22,057 bases of DNA from JAHDCE01 sp051275765 (GCA_051275765.1 JBNMOV010000022.1:1-22057), one strand, 5' to 3'; counted from the first letter of the stretch, positions 1-7,722 are shown. Notes: generated by a model not told the origin, from the letters alone. Numbers and translations: made by a program.

Positions 1-177
1 GTTGATGCTTGGCATAATCGCCCTTTGCCACCGTGTTATGTGGTTTTATTTGTTGATGCAGTTCATCTTTCGGTTTGTCGCAAAGGAACTTATAATAAGG
101 TGGCAGTCTATGTAATTTTTCAAAGAGAGCTTATCCTAACTTATGGAGAGCGATTTACTAAATATTTTCAAAACTAG
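1..177 (+). pseudogene. IS256-family (Mutator) transposase remnant, cut by the window edge
   Basis: Frame 1 is open from the first base to a TAG at 175-177 (58 residues). The first 40 residues resemble the middle of IS256-type transposases: W-x-N-R-P-L, then Y-V-V-L-F-V-D-A-V-H (the Asp is probably the second catalytic Asp), then N-K-V-A-V-Y. In intact members roughly 200 further residues follow, including the third acidic residue. Here the frame passes directly into a segment ending E-R-F-T-K-Y-F, which resembles the extreme C-terminus of the family. The simplest reading is an in-frame internal deletion, leaving a copy unable to transpose. The family call comes from motif memory, not a search. 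The part left of the window may be intact. Confidence 0.68.
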
Positions 178-205
178 ACACAGTTCAGTGAACACTCTCA
201 TTATA
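170..205. mobile_element. Probable right end of the IS256-like remnant
   Basis: Directly after the transposase stop, the sequence ACACAGTTCAGTGAACAC has the look of an IS256-type terminal repeat (ACACA...GAACAC). The matching left end would lie outside the window, so neither the inverted repeat nor the target duplication can be confirmed. From here to 247 I see only AT-rich sequence with no gene. Confidence 0.35.
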
Positions 206-247
206 AAAAATGTACACAAATCCCACTATTCACTCTTTCACTATCAA

Positions 248-1012
248 TTATTCACTAATTATCATCCTTCCTTCCACATCAGCGTCAATACTTTGCCCTT
301 TAGCCGTCAACATTTTTACTTGTTGTAAAAATGCATCTCTAAAAAGTACGCCTGTATCATATAGCGTCTGATCTTTGAAAAAACTACAATTATCGCCACC
401 ATTTGCTACATAATCAGTCAATCCAACGGTATATATTTTATTATTGTCGAGAGCTTCGCCATTAATGCTTACACTATTTAGTTTTCCTTCTTTAGTAAAA
501 GAACATTTCACTCCTTGACTCACTGGCCAGCCACCTTTTTGAGCAATCAGTTCAAATAACTGCTGAACTACTTTTCCATCCACTTCCAAGACCACCATTA
601 TATTATCAAATGGCATGAGTTCGAATACCTTTCCAGTAGTAATATTTCCTTTAGGAAGGCTAGGAATACGAATGCCGCCATAATTCACCACAGCAAAATC
701 AATGGGTTCTTTATAAACCAAATTACATTGTGTAAGAATAGCATCTGCCGCCCAATTTCCAAGCGTACTCTCTGGCGATTCCTTCACCAATTCTTTTTCA
801 GCTACACCAATGACCTTATTCATCTTGACATCCAACTGCTGCTTATATGGGTGTATGAGATCATCAATTTCCGTATCAGAAGAAATCCCAGTAGTAGAAT
901 TTAAATCATATCGAGTATGATCTGTTTTCGTTTCGTGGAATACCTTACAGGAAATACCAGAAACAGCCATCATCAAAACCAAAATCCATATCTTAATATT
1001 ATTATTCCACAT
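248..1012 (-). CDS. 5'-nucleotidase C-terminal-domain lipoprotein
   Basis: This 254-residue protein has a type II signal peptide (hydrophobic residues 7-20, Cys at about 22 after G-I-S), so it should be a lipoprotein. From about residue 60 it matches the 5'-nucleotidase C-terminal domain of UshA-like enzymes: S-T-L-G-N-W-A-A-D-A, then V-N-Y-G-G-I-R, then P-F-D-N, and near the end T-D-Y-V-A-N-G-G-D. This domain binds the nucleotide substrate. The metal-binding phosphoesterase domain that does the chemistry is absent. In many Bacteroidota the two domains are encoded by separate adjacent genes. Here the space downstream on the minus strand (below 248) holds a transposase remnant instead, so the partner is either elsewhere or lost. 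It is 52 bp downstream of the minus-strand gene at 1065-1607, so co-transcription is likely. Confidence 0.85.
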   Translation of the reverse strand: MWNNNIKIWILVLMMAVSGISCKVFHETKTDHTRYDLNSTTGISSDTEIDDLIHPYKQQLDVKMNKVIGVAEKELVKESPESTLGNWAADAILTQCNLVYKEPIDFAVVNYGGIRIPSLPKGNITTGKVFELMPFDNIMVVLEVDGKVVQQLFELIAQKGGWPVSQGVKCSFTKEGKLNSVSINGEALDNNKIYTVGLTDYVANGGDNCSFFKDQTLYDTGVLFRDAFLQQVKMLTAKGQSIDADVEGRMIISE

Positions 1013-1064
1013 GAAATCTATTTTTAGCTGATTATGCTAGAGGAGTGTTTTTCTAGCGTTTAAT

Positions 1065-1607
1065 TTATAAATAAGTACTAGCCTCCTGCGAAATAGCAGA
1101 TCTAGCTGTATCCAAAGAAGTTTGTTTAGCTTCATTTAGATATTTGAAGATGGCATGACTCATTTCAAGGCTACTTGCATTAGTCTCTATTGTTCTAGAT
1201 ACTAAGTTAATCACATTAATCGTATCGTTCTTAGCAAAATTGATAATTTTCCAAAGATTTTCAGATACATAAACTTGTTGCGAGATATTGTGCTCATATT
1301 CCTGTTGGATAGAAACCATCAAGGCTATTTTTAAATCAGCAGCAGACATATTTTCATTTCTCACTCGTAACATCAGATTATGCAAGGATATTCTTTCGCA
1401 GAACAACACCAATCGTTCATAGGCCTGCATTCTAAGCGGAAAAGCTATTCCTTTATTATCTTGTTTCGTAGCTATGGCTTGTTGCCTGAGCAGATTCTCT
1501 GTATATTTTTTGAAAAGGAAATAAACTGTAGCAAATACAATTAAAGCAGGTACAGTTACTTTTACAATTTCTAGAAATACTTCTATTAAGTTGACCATTG
1601 TTATCAT
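1065..1607 (-). CDS. Conserved Bacteroidota membrane-anchored protein of unknown function
   Basis: This 180-residue protein has one strong N-terminal membrane span (about residues 12-32), a basic stretch, and then a soluble, mainly helical domain. The soluble part begins with F-P-L-R-M-Q-A-Y-E-R-L-V-L-F-C-E-R-I, a segment I associate with a small uncharacterised family common in Bacteroidota (I believe now called DUF7935, from memory only). There is no catalytic motif. The start could be the first Met or the Met three codons later. It lies upstream of, and probably in one transcript with, the 5'-nucleotidase-domain lipoprotein. Confidence 0.7.
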   Translation of the reverse strand: MITMVNLIEVFLEIVKVTVPALIVFATVYFLFKKYTENLLRQQAIATKQDNKGIAFPLRMQAYERLVLFCERISLHNLMLRVRNENMSAADLKIALMVSIQQEYEHNISQQVYVSENLWKIINFAKNDTINVINLVSRTIETNASSLEMSHAIFKYLNEAKQTSLDTARSAISQEASTYL

Positions 1608-1956
1608 GTTTTATGTGGTGTAATTTATTTTTTGCTATTATAGTTACAAAGCAAAAAAAATGAAATCCATCCATTTTGTGGAACAAAAATACTATTCAGA
1701 ACTATATATACTAATGAGAAATGAAGAAAAAGATACATTTTACGAAACCCTTTCTGGTTTTGTGCTGTTTTTATTATTAGATTTGTAATAGAATTAATCT
1801 AAATTGTAAACAGATTGGTTTGCAATACATGAAATTCATTTGGATAATAGTTGTAGCTCATGGTATTTTTCCATACATATTTCTAACTATGAACTATCGT
1901 CTATCAACTATGGACCAAGTTGTGTAAAAGACAACTTTAATTATAATTTTTTTGAT
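1608..1956. other. Divergent intergenic region upstream of the IscA-like gene
   Basis: This AT-rich 349-bp stretch separates the minus-strand gene ending at 1607 from the plus-strand IscA-like gene, so it should hold promoters in both directions. TAGATTTG at 1778-1785 resembles the Bacteroidota -7 box (TAnnTTTG). A TTTTG lies 15 bases upstream (1758-1762), closer than the usual spacing of about 19-21. The frame of the downstream gene stays open back to 1840, but those upstream codons (rich in Ser, Tyr, Asn) do not resemble the family. Confidence 0.35.
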
Positions 1957-2298
1957 ATGAATACAGTCACAGAACCAATAACATTGACAGATGGTGCGGT
2001 AGAGCAGCTTCAAAATTTAATGACAAATAAGGGAGTTCCAGAAGGACATTCCTTGCGTGTAGGCGTGAAAGGCGGCGGATGTGCTGGTTTTTCTTACATA
2101 TTAGGCTTTGATTTGCCTAAGGATGATGATGAATCATATACTATCAACGGTGTTGATGTAGTGATGAATAAGGCACATGCCATTTATCTACTAGGGATAG
2201 AAATAGATTTTGTACAAGGACTCGATAACAGAGGATTTACATTTAATAATCCGAATGCTAAGGAATCTTGTGGATGTGGAACTTCGTTCTCAGCATAA
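1957..2298 (+). CDS. HesB/IscA/ErpA-type iron-sulfur cluster carrier
   Basis: This is an A-type carrier that receives Fe-S clusters from the assembly scaffold and passes them to client apoproteins in the cytoplasm. Starting at the ATG at 1957 it is 113 residues, the normal family length. The three cluster-binding cysteines are present: C42 in V-K-G-G-G-C-A-G-F-S, and C105 and C107 in E-S-C-G-C-G-T-S-F near the C-terminus. I reject the longer open frame back to 1840 because IscA proteins begin a few residues before I-T-L-T-D-G-A. It stands alone, with no suf or isc genes beside it, and converges on the ABC permease gene. Which of IscA, ErpA or SufA it is cannot be told from sequence alone. Confidence 0.93.
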   Translation: MNTVTEPITLTDGAVEQLQNLMTNKGVPEGHSLRVGVKGGGCAGFSYILGFDLPKDDDESYTINGVDVVMNKAHAIYLLGIEIDFVQGLDNRGFTFNNPNAKESCGCGTSFSA

Positions 2299-2318
2299 TA
2301 GATTTTTTAACTTATATA

Positions 2319-2356
2319 CAAGAATCCTTTTCTACATTAATAGAAAGGGATTCTTG
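2319..2356. terminator. Hairpin terminator between convergent genes
   Basis: The arms CAAGAATCCTTTTCTA and TAGAAAGGGATTCTTG pair over 16 positions with one mismatch around a 6-base loop (CATTAA). It sits 20 bp after the IscA stop and 25 bp before the end of the minus-strand permease gene. The T-tract is weak on either strand, but the position suits a shared terminator. Confidence 0.65.
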
Positions 2357-2380
2357 TGTTTGAGTAGTCGAGCAAAAAAA

Positions 2381-3436
2381 TTAATTTCTAAGTCTAACTC
2401 TAGGATCCAAGAAAGCATACAAAATATCAGAAAGAATATTGATAATAACAAAAGTAGCTCCCATAAAAAGTACTACGCCTAGGATGACAGGAATATCATA
2501 AGTTTCCAAAGCACGGATAGTTTCCAATCCTAAACCATCATAAGCAAATACATTTTCTACAAAAAATGCACCAGCTACTAAGGAAGCAAACCAGCCTGTA
2601 ATTGCAGTAGAAACAGGATTTAGGGCATTGCGTAAACCATGCTTGAAATTCACTTTAAAAGTAGATAAACCCTTCGATTTTGCAGTACGAATATAATCTT
2701 GACTCAATACATCCAACATGGCACTACGTGTCAATTGCGTAAAAATACCAATAGGACGAATCCCTAAGGCAAGTACTGGTAAAATCAGATTTCTCCAGAC
2801 AAAAACCTCATCGCCAGAGTCATTCAATGTAGTCAATCCACCAGTGATATTCAAGCCAGTATAATCGCCTAAATAATAAGCAAAAATCAAGGCAAGAATC
2901 ATCGCAGTTACATAACTAGGCAATGAATATCCTAATACAGAAACGACGACAGCGATATTATCTATCCAAGTATTTTGGAATAATGCTGCTGTCACGCCTA
3001 ATACAATGCCAATCAGAGTAGCTAATAAAATGGATAAAAAAGCAAGGATAGCAGTTCGAGGGACTTTCGTCCAAAGAATGCTTGATACGCTATAACCTGT
3101 CTGGTAAGATTCTCGTAAATAAGGTTTTTTGATAACAATAGATGTTTCCTTTCCTAGTGGAATGGCAACAAGTGGATGATACTTTTTATTCAAACGAGGG
3201 CTAGAAAAAGAAATAGGTGAAATATCCTTCAGATAGTGCATTTGTTGGATATGCAAAGGCTTGTCTAAACCCAATTCCTTGCGTTTGGCTTCGATAGAAC
3301 CTGTATCAGAGCGTTGTCCGAAAGTCATTTCAGCAGGATCTACATTAGAATTATAAATAATAGAAGTAACGATAACTATGATCGCTATCATTACACCAAT
3401 TCCATACAACAGCCTTTTGATAATAAATCTAGTCAT
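2381..3436 (-). CDS. ABC transporter permease, DppB/OppB type
   Basis: This inner-membrane subunit belongs to the binding-protein-dependent transporter class for oligopeptides, nickel and related substrates. The 351 residues show a first membrane span at about 8-28. A long extracytoplasmic loop follows, containing K-E-L-G-L-D-K-P-L. About five further spans begin near residue 125. The cytoplasmic coupling (EAA) loop is clear: D-Y-I-R-T-A-K-S-K-G-L-S, then H-G-L-R-N-A-L-N-P. A-G-A-F-F-V-E-N-V-F ends the conserved region. The large loop (about residues 55-125) suits the DppB subfamily. The partner permease, ATPases and binding protein are not in the window; the second permease could only lie elsewhere because both neighbours are unrelated. 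The substrate cannot be assigned. Confidence 0.9.
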   Translation of the reverse strand: MTRFIIKRLLYGIGVMIAIIVIVTSIIYNSNVDPAEMTFGQRSDTGSIEAKRKELGLDKPLHIQQMHYLKDISPISFSSPRLNKKYHPLVAIPLGKETSIVIKKPYLRESYQTGYSVSSILWTKVPRTAILAFLSILLATLIGIVLGVTAALFQNTWIDNIAVVVSVLGYSLPSYVTAMILALIFAYYLGDYTGLNITGGLTTLNDSGDEVFVWRNLILPVLALGIRPIGIFTQLTRSAMLDVLSQDYIRTAKSKGLSTFKVNFKHGLRNALNPVSTAITGWFASLVAGAFFVENVFAYDGLGLETIRALETYDIPVILGVVLFMGATFVIINILSDILYAFLDPRVRLRN

Positions 3437-3669
3437 TTTGAATTCTTGAACTAATGTTCCGCTAAATCATTATAATGGTAAGGTAAAAGTAACTGCTTTA
3501 AATAGCTAGCGTCTCGTAACTCTAAATACGATATAAGTTGATTATGAAACATAGAATTGTAAAATAACATAAACCCTTTGTTTTTTACCTCATCAAATCT
3601 GTATTAATTTATACCTTTGACAAAATTATTGAAAAGGCTCATTTATTCTGAGCTATAAATAGATTCATC
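3437..3669. promoter_or_regulatory. Divergent promoter region with glyA -7 box
   Basis: This 233-bp gap separates the divergent permease and glyA genes. TACCTTTG at 3612-3619, about 50 bp before the glyA ATG, matches the Bacteroidota -7 consensus TAnnTTTG. The nearest upstream TTTG (3577-3580) is 31 bases away, too far for a standard -33 element, so the assignment rests on the -7 box and position. Confidence 0.4.
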
Positions 3670-4938
3670 ATGGGAGATCAAGTTATATTCTCACTTATAG
3701 GAGAAGAATTAGGACGCCAGAGAAGAGGCGTAGAACTTATTGCTTCAGAAAACTTCACGAGTGCGGACGTGATGAAAGCAATGGGCAGTTGTCTAACCAA
3801 TAAATATGCTGAAGGCTACCCTGGAAAGCGATATTATGGAGGTTGCGAAGTAGTGGATAAAGTGGAACAATTGGCTATTGATCGTATCAAAGAATTATTT
3901 GGTGCGGCTTATGCCAATGTGCAACCACATTCAGGAGCACAAGCTAATGCTGCTGTATTTTTGGCAGTATTGCAGACAGGAGATCCTATTTTAGGTTTTG
4001 ATTTATCACATGGTGGTCACTTATCACATGGTTCTCCAGTCAATTATTCTGGAAAGGTATATAGTCCGCACTTTTATGGTGTAGAAAAAGAAACTGGTCT
4101 GATAGATATGGACAAGGTGGAAGCCAAAGCTATCGAAGTTCAGCCAAAACTCATCATATGTGGTGCATCTGCATATGCTAGAGATTGGGATTATGCTCGT
4201 TTTAGAGCAATAGCAGATAAAGTAGGAGCTTTATTATTAGCAGATATTGCACATCCTGCAGGTTTGATTGCTGCTGGTTTATTGGCAGATCCTATACCAC
4301 ATTGCCATATTGTTACGACGACTACACACAAAACTTTGCGTGGTCCTAGAGGTGGATTGATCATGATGGGACAGAATTTTGATAATCCTTGGGGTAGAAA
4401 AACGAAGAAAGGGAATCCTATCAAAATGTCAGCTATATTGAATAGTGGTGTATTTCCAGGAATGCAAGGTGGACCATTGGAACATGTAATTGCTGCTAAA
4501 GCAGTCGCATTTGGAGAGGCTTTAGATCCTTCTTTTAAGGAGTACGGAAAACAAGTGATTCGCAATGCACAGGCAATGGCGAAGAAGTTTATAGAAAAAG
4601 GCTATGGCATTGTTTCTGGAGGAACGGATAATCATTTGATGCTTATAGATTTGAGAAATAAGGACATCACAGGAAAGATAGCAGAGAATGCACTTGTAGA
4701 AGCAGATATTACGGTGAATAAAAATATGGTGCCATTCGATACGCAATCGCCATTTGTAACATCTGGAATCAGAATAGGAACAGCTGCTGTGACGACTAGA
4801 GGTTTCAAAGAAGCAGATTGTGAAAAAGTAGTGGAGTGGATAGATGAGGTGCTAACGAATCATGATAATGAAACTATTGTTGCTAAAGTAAGAGCTGAAG
4901 TGAATACTTATATGGAGGCGTTTCCTTTATATGCGTAA
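3670..4938 (+). CDS. glyA: Serine hydroxymethyltransferase
   Basis: This PLP enzyme converts serine and tetrahydrofolate to glycine and 5,10-methylenetetrahydrofolate, the main source of one-carbon units, in the cytoplasm. The 422 residues are full length. Landmarks in order: R-R-G-V-E-L-I-A-S-E-N-F, T-N-K-Y-A-E-G-Y-P-G-K-R-Y-Y-G-G, Q-P-H-S-G-A-Q-A-N, then D-I-A-H-P-A-G-L. K221 in T-T-T-T-H-K-T-L-R-G-P-R-G-G is the lysine expected to bind PLP. G-V-F-P-G-M-Q-G-G-P follows. All positions expected to be catalytic are intact. It is a single-gene unit with two strong hairpins downstream. Its base composition is visibly less AT-rich than the lipoprotein gene that follows. Confidence 0.98.
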   Translation: MGDQVIFSLIGEELGRQRRGVELIASENFTSADVMKAMGSCLTNKYAEGYPGKRYYGGCEVVDKVEQLAIDRIKELFGAAYANVQPHSGAQANAAVFLAVLQTGDPILGFDLSHGGHLSHGSPVNYSGKVYSPHFYGVEKETGLIDMDKVEAKAIEVQPKLIICGASAYARDWDYARFRAIADKVGALLLADIAHPAGLIAAGLLADPIPHCHIVTTTTHKTLRGPRGGLIMMGQNFDNPWGRKTKKGNPIKMSAILNSGVFPGMQGGPLEHVIAAKAVAFGEALDPSFKEYGKQVIRNAQAMAKKFIEKGYGIVSGGTDNHLMLIDLRNKDITGKIAENALVEADITVNKNMVPFDTQSPFVTSGIRIGTAAVTTRGFKEADCEKVVEWIDEVLTNHDNETIVAKVRAEVNTYMEAFPLYA

Positions 4939-4943
4939 GTAAT

Positions 4944-4978
4944 TTGCTTTAGTAAACCTTAAAGGTTTGCTAAAGCAA
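4944..4978. terminator. Hairpin just after glyA
   Basis: TTGCTTTAGTAAACCT and AGGTTTGCTAAAGCAA form a 16-position stem with one G-T wobble and a 3-base loop, starting 6 bp after the glyA stop. There is no T-tract behind it, so it may protect the 3' end or act together with the palindrome at 5019. Confidence 0.55.
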
Positions 4979-5018
4979 GTGGACTAATAACGCTAAATAT
5001 TAGTAATGAATAAATAAT

Positions 5019-5052
5019 AAAAATAGCTTGACAAATTTGTCAAGCTATTTTT
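5019..5052. terminator. Perfect 34-bp palindrome, bidirectional terminator
   Basis: AAAAATAGCTTGACAAA pairs with TTTGTCAAGCTATTTTT with no mismatch (17 bp per arm). The A-run before and T-run after make it a plausible intrinsic terminator on both strands. It lies 80 bp after glyA and 20 bp before the dyad element at 5072. Confidence 0.75.
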
Positions 5053-5071
5053 ATTTAAAATAAAAAACATG

Positions 5072-5240
5072 CTAGTGGACTAACTCATAAGTTAAGGTAT
5101 GTTAAGCTGCCGTAATTATTAGTTTTTGTTAGGGACAAAAAACGGAGTTACGCCGTAGCGCAATGAGTGTTTTTGGAACGACGCAGAAGCTGATAAGTAC
5201 AAATCTTGGGGATATCGGAATTTATGAGTTAGTCCACTAG
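5072..5240 (+). repeat. Long dyad element 1 (169 bp)
   Basis: The ends are perfect 19-bp inverted repeats (CTAGTGGACTAACTCATAA at 5072-5090, its complement at 5222-5240). At the exact midpoint (5148-5163) lies TTACGC-CGTA-GCGCAA, a 6-bp stem with one A-C mismatch and a CGTA loop. It is flanked by ACAAAAAAC on the left and GTGTTTTTGG on the right, which can also pair. The motif GTTTTTGGAACGACGCAG follows at 5169-5186. The centre and this motif recur in the elements at 21.7 kb and, on the other strand, at 10.7 kb, whereas the end sequences do not. It contains no gene. Confidence 0.8.
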
Positions 5241-5384
5241 TTCGAGGTTGTACCTCGGACTTAAGAAGCTGTTTTTATTTTTGTATAATATTAGAAATTA
5301 AATATTGATGAGGTGCGTGAATTTTGATTGGATTTCGTTGGATATTTGGCGTAAGTGTAAGTCCGAGGTGCAACCTCGAACTAG
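5237..5384. repeat. Second inverted-repeat element, overlapping the start of the next gene
   Basis: Its 27-bp ends (5237-5263 and 5358-5384) match as inverted repeats at 26 of 27 positions and begin and end with CTAG. Each end is itself a small hairpin (GAGGT-tgt-ACCTC and its counterpart GAGGT-gca-ACCTC). The first CTAG is shared with the right end of the dyad element at 5072-5240. The 94-bp interior is AT-rich, lacks the conserved dyad centre, and contains the ATG and first codons of the following lipoprotein gene. The right end encodes S-E-V-Q-P-R-T-S in that frame. Confidence 0.72.
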
Positions 5385-6390
5385 CAAAATTCGATTTTTT
5401 GTTAGTGTATTTTTGTTTTTAATAATTACTTCATTTCTTGCTTGTAATTCTTCTAGTATTGTAGAAGATAATCGAATTATTTTTTCTGATATTAATACAG
5501 GAAAAGAAGCTATTACTAAAGATGAAATAGAAGATTTTTTCCAAGATATTTCTGATGAAGATATGCGTTTACAGGTAGGAATGGATTTTATTCTTTCTTT
5601 ACCTAAATTAAAAGAAAAATATACTAACTCACTGAAAAGTAGTATTTTATTATTTAATAGAAAAGATAAGAAAAAGATTAATCAAATTTTTAATGAAATA
5701 ACTCCTTTGATTAATAAAATCAATCCTAGTATTTTATCTGATTCTATTCGACTAATAAAAATAGAACCTAACCTTTATGGCAAAGGTGTTTTTTATACAC
5801 GTGAAAATGCGATAATTATTCCTGCTGATATGTTGGACGATTATAATGAAAAGGTATTTAAAGACATTATTATTCATGAAATATTTCATATTTATTCGAG
5901 ATTGAATAAAAAGGAAAAAAGGAAAGAGTTATATGATTTAATTCAATTTAAAAAAATAGAAAATGAGTTATTAATACCTCATGAATTGAATAATAAAATA
6001 CTACTTAATCCAGATGGATTAGAAAAGGAATGGTATATTGAAAGTAGGGTAGGAGACAAAAATCATCAATTAATTCCTCTATTAATTTCTATTTCAGATC
6101 AAGTCGATTCTGATAATTATATGGCGAATTTAGAATTACGATTTTATGCTGTGCAACAAAATGAAAACCTATATTCATTATCAGAAGATAAATATTTTCT
6201 AATAGAAGCTATTCCAGATTTTTACACTCAAGTAGGAGATAACACAACATATATACTACATCCAGACGAAATCCTAGCAGAAAATTTTGTGATAGCAGTA
6301 TTGGCACAAGAAAATCCAACGATACTCAAAAGCTTATCTCCCCAAGGAAAACAACTCGTTCTGAGTTTAATAGAAATATTAAAAAATTAG
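5308..6390 (+). CDS. Putative lipoprotein with an HExxH zinc-protease motif
   Basis: I do not recognise a named family. From the ATG at 5308 the protein is about 360 residues. A lipoprotein signal (I-R-F-F-V-S-V-F-L-F-L-I-I-T-S-F-L-A-C) ends at a Cys near residue 46, preceded by an unusually long N-region of about 29 residues. H-E-I-F-H at residues 190-194 is a zinc-binding HExxH motif. A later D-E-I-L-A-E-N-F could supply a third, glutamate ligand as in gluzincins. It is therefore probably a surface or periplasmic metallopeptidase; the substrate is unknown. The N-region, including the start codon, comes from the inverted-repeat element at 5237-5384. The original start probably lay just before K-I-R-F-F. 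No other ATG or GTG exists in frame between the element and the signal peptide. The gene is distinctly AT-rich. Confidence 0.72.
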   Translation: MRCVNFDWISLDIWRKCKSEVQPRTSKIRFFVSVFLFLIITSFLACNSSSIVEDNRIIFSDINTGKEAITKDEIEDFFQDISDEDMRLQVGMDFILSLPKLKEKYTNSLKSSILLFNRKDKKKINQIFNEITPLINKINPSILSDSIRLIKIEPNLYGKGVFYTRENAIIIPADMLDDYNEKVFKDIIIHEIFHIYSRLNKKEKRKELYDLIQFKKIENELLIPHELNNKILLNPDGLEKEWYIESRVGDKNHQLIPLLISISDQVDSDNYMANLELRFYAVQQNENLYSLSEDKYFLIEAIPDFYTQVGDNTTYILHPDEILAENFVIAVLAQENPTILKSLSPQGKQLVLSLIEILKN

Positions 6391-6437
6391 AATAAAATAT
6401 CTTAGAGGTTCTTAGCATTTTTGGTATTTAAAACGCT

Positions 6438-6445
6438 TAAATTTG
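6438..6445 (+). promoter_or_regulatory. Candidate -7 box for the hydroxylase gene
   Basis: TAAATTTG fits the Bacteroidota -7 consensus and lies 21 bp before the ATG at 6467. A TTTTTGG ending at 6424 could be the -33 region, although its spacing of about 14 is shorter than usual. Confidence 0.35.
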
Positions 6446-6466
6446 CAACATAAATCTAAAAAAAAT

Positions 6467-7420
6467 ATGAGTGTGACTACAAAAAGAGAAGATTCCATTA
6501 TCCAAAAGATACTATTATACACATGGTATCCAGCTATTTTGTTTACAGCTGTTTTTTTGGCTATTTATCTGATTCGAGAAGGCTATAATGACGTATTTAT
6601 TATAGGATCGATTTCTGTTATGGCTATGATTTTTATATTCATTATGGAATACCTGAATCCAGAACATAAAGAATGGCAAGCTAGTGGCAAAGTGATGAAA
6701 CATGACTTTCTCCATATGCTGATAACTTCTGTCGTTCCTACCAGATTATTTGAATTTTTACTTAGACTTGCTTTGCCTATTTTGGGAATATGGGGAGCGA
6801 CTTACGTTGGAGGATTAGGTATATGGCCTGGAACTGGAGACATGAGTTATCTATCTTTGTTTTTACAAATGTTACTAGCCATTCATTTAGGAGATCTGGG
6901 CTACTATATCTTACATCGTTCTTTGCATGAAATCCCTAGGATATGGCCATTTCACGCTGTACATCATAGTCCAGAGCAACTTTATGTCATCGCAGCTAAT
7001 CGAGCACATCCTATACAGATATTCTTTACTTATGGTGTTCAAATTGCTATTTTATATACGATGGGAATTAGCTCAGAAGCATTATTGATGTTCAGCGTAT
7101 TCGTATCTGTGAATGGACAATTACAACATTGTAATATCCGCATGCGATGTAGCATTTTCAATTGGATTTTTGCTACTGCTGATTTACACAGATGGCATCA
7201 TTCCATAGAAATTGCAGAATCTAATTCCAATTATGGAAATAATGTCGTTTTATGGGATATTCTTTTTGGAACTCGTTTTTTGCCTAGTAAGGTTACGATG
7301 GAACATGATCGTATAGGACTTCCTCCTGGCACTGCTTTTCCAGAAACTTTTTGGGGACATGTGATGGCTCCCTTTCGTTGGGAAAATATTCGATACGATA
7401 GAGATCAAGTAGAAGAGTAA
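6467..7420 (+). CDS. Sterol desaturase / fatty-acid hydroxylase family membrane protein
   Basis: This belongs to the membrane di-iron hydroxylase superfamily, which hydroxylates or desaturates lipids at the membrane surface. From the ATG at 6467 it is 317 residues. Membrane spans fall at about 15-35, 40-60, 80-105 and 125-145. The histidine clusters that bind the two irons are present: H-R-S-L-H, then H-A-V-H-H, a later L-Q-H-C-N, and H-R-W-H-H near the C-terminal third, followed by N-Y-G-N. I prefer this ATG to the TTG at 6443, which overlaps a likely -7 box. Bacterial members act on carotenoids, fatty acids, ether lipids or sterol-like molecules, and nothing nearby narrows the substrate. 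It stands alone. Confidence 0.9.
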   Translation: MSVTTKREDSIIQKILLYTWYPAILFTAVFLAIYLIREGYNDVFIIGSISVMAMIFIFIMEYLNPEHKEWQASGKVMKHDFLHMLITSVVPTRLFEFLLRLALPILGIWGATYVGGLGIWPGTGDMSYLSLFLQMLLAIHLGDLGYYILHRSLHEIPRIWPFHAVHHSPEQLYVIAANRAHPIQIFFTYGVQIAILYTMGISSEALLMFSVFVSVNGQLQHCNIRMRCSIFNWIFATADLHRWHHSIEIAESNSNYGNNVVLWDILFGTRFLPSKVTMEHDRIGLPPGTAFPETFWGHVMAPFRWENIRYDRDQVEE

Positions 7421-7530
7421 AGATGTTCATATATATTTTTCTAATCTGTCGCTTTTACTGCCAGTTTAGAGATATTGGAGATCTAATGTTAGATTATTGT
7501 AAATAATTCATAAACTATGTTTTATCTTTA

Positions 7531-7689
7531 GTGAAACGTATTCAATAACCTGAGCCATTATGCTTGTTCTTTTCTCTTCTAAAAAACACAAAAAATAGTT
7601 CCGTAGCTACGGCTATGCAACGATTTTTTGAATTCTTTAGAAGAAAAAATTACTACCCATTCTGGCTCAAGTTATTAAATACGTTTCAC
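7531..7689 (-). repeat. Long dyad element 2 (159 bp)
   Basis: The 26-bp ends (7531-7556, beginning GTGAAACGTATT; 7664-7689, ending AATACGTTTCAC) are inverted repeats with two mismatches. Pairing continues inward through TTTCTCTTCTAAA and TTTAGAAGAAAAA, then CAAAAAAT and ATTTTTTG. At the exact midpoint (7602-7617) the minus strand reads CATAGC-CGTA-GCTACG, the same type of centre as element 1. The ends are unlike those of the other elements. It lies between the hydroxylase and the phosphatase, ending 33 bp before the phosphatase start codon, so it occupies that gene's promoter or leader. Confidence 0.8.
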
Positions 7690-7722
7690 TTATGGAGTTG
7701 ATTGACATTAAAAATCCTTTTT

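Noticed and set aside
143..328. 61-residue plus-strand open frame
   Set aside because: It overlaps the IS remnant and the 3' end of the 5'-nucleotidase-domain gene, has low-complexity composition (His, Ser, Tyr) and no family resemblance.
1840..1956. 39-codon N-terminal extension of the IscA-like gene
   Set aside because: The extension has no family resemblance, and the ATG at 1957 gives the standard length and N-terminus.
4940..5400. CRISPR array suggested by the density of repeats after glyA
   Set aside because: The repeats are inverted pairs of different sequence, with no regular direct-repeat and spacer pattern and no cas genes.
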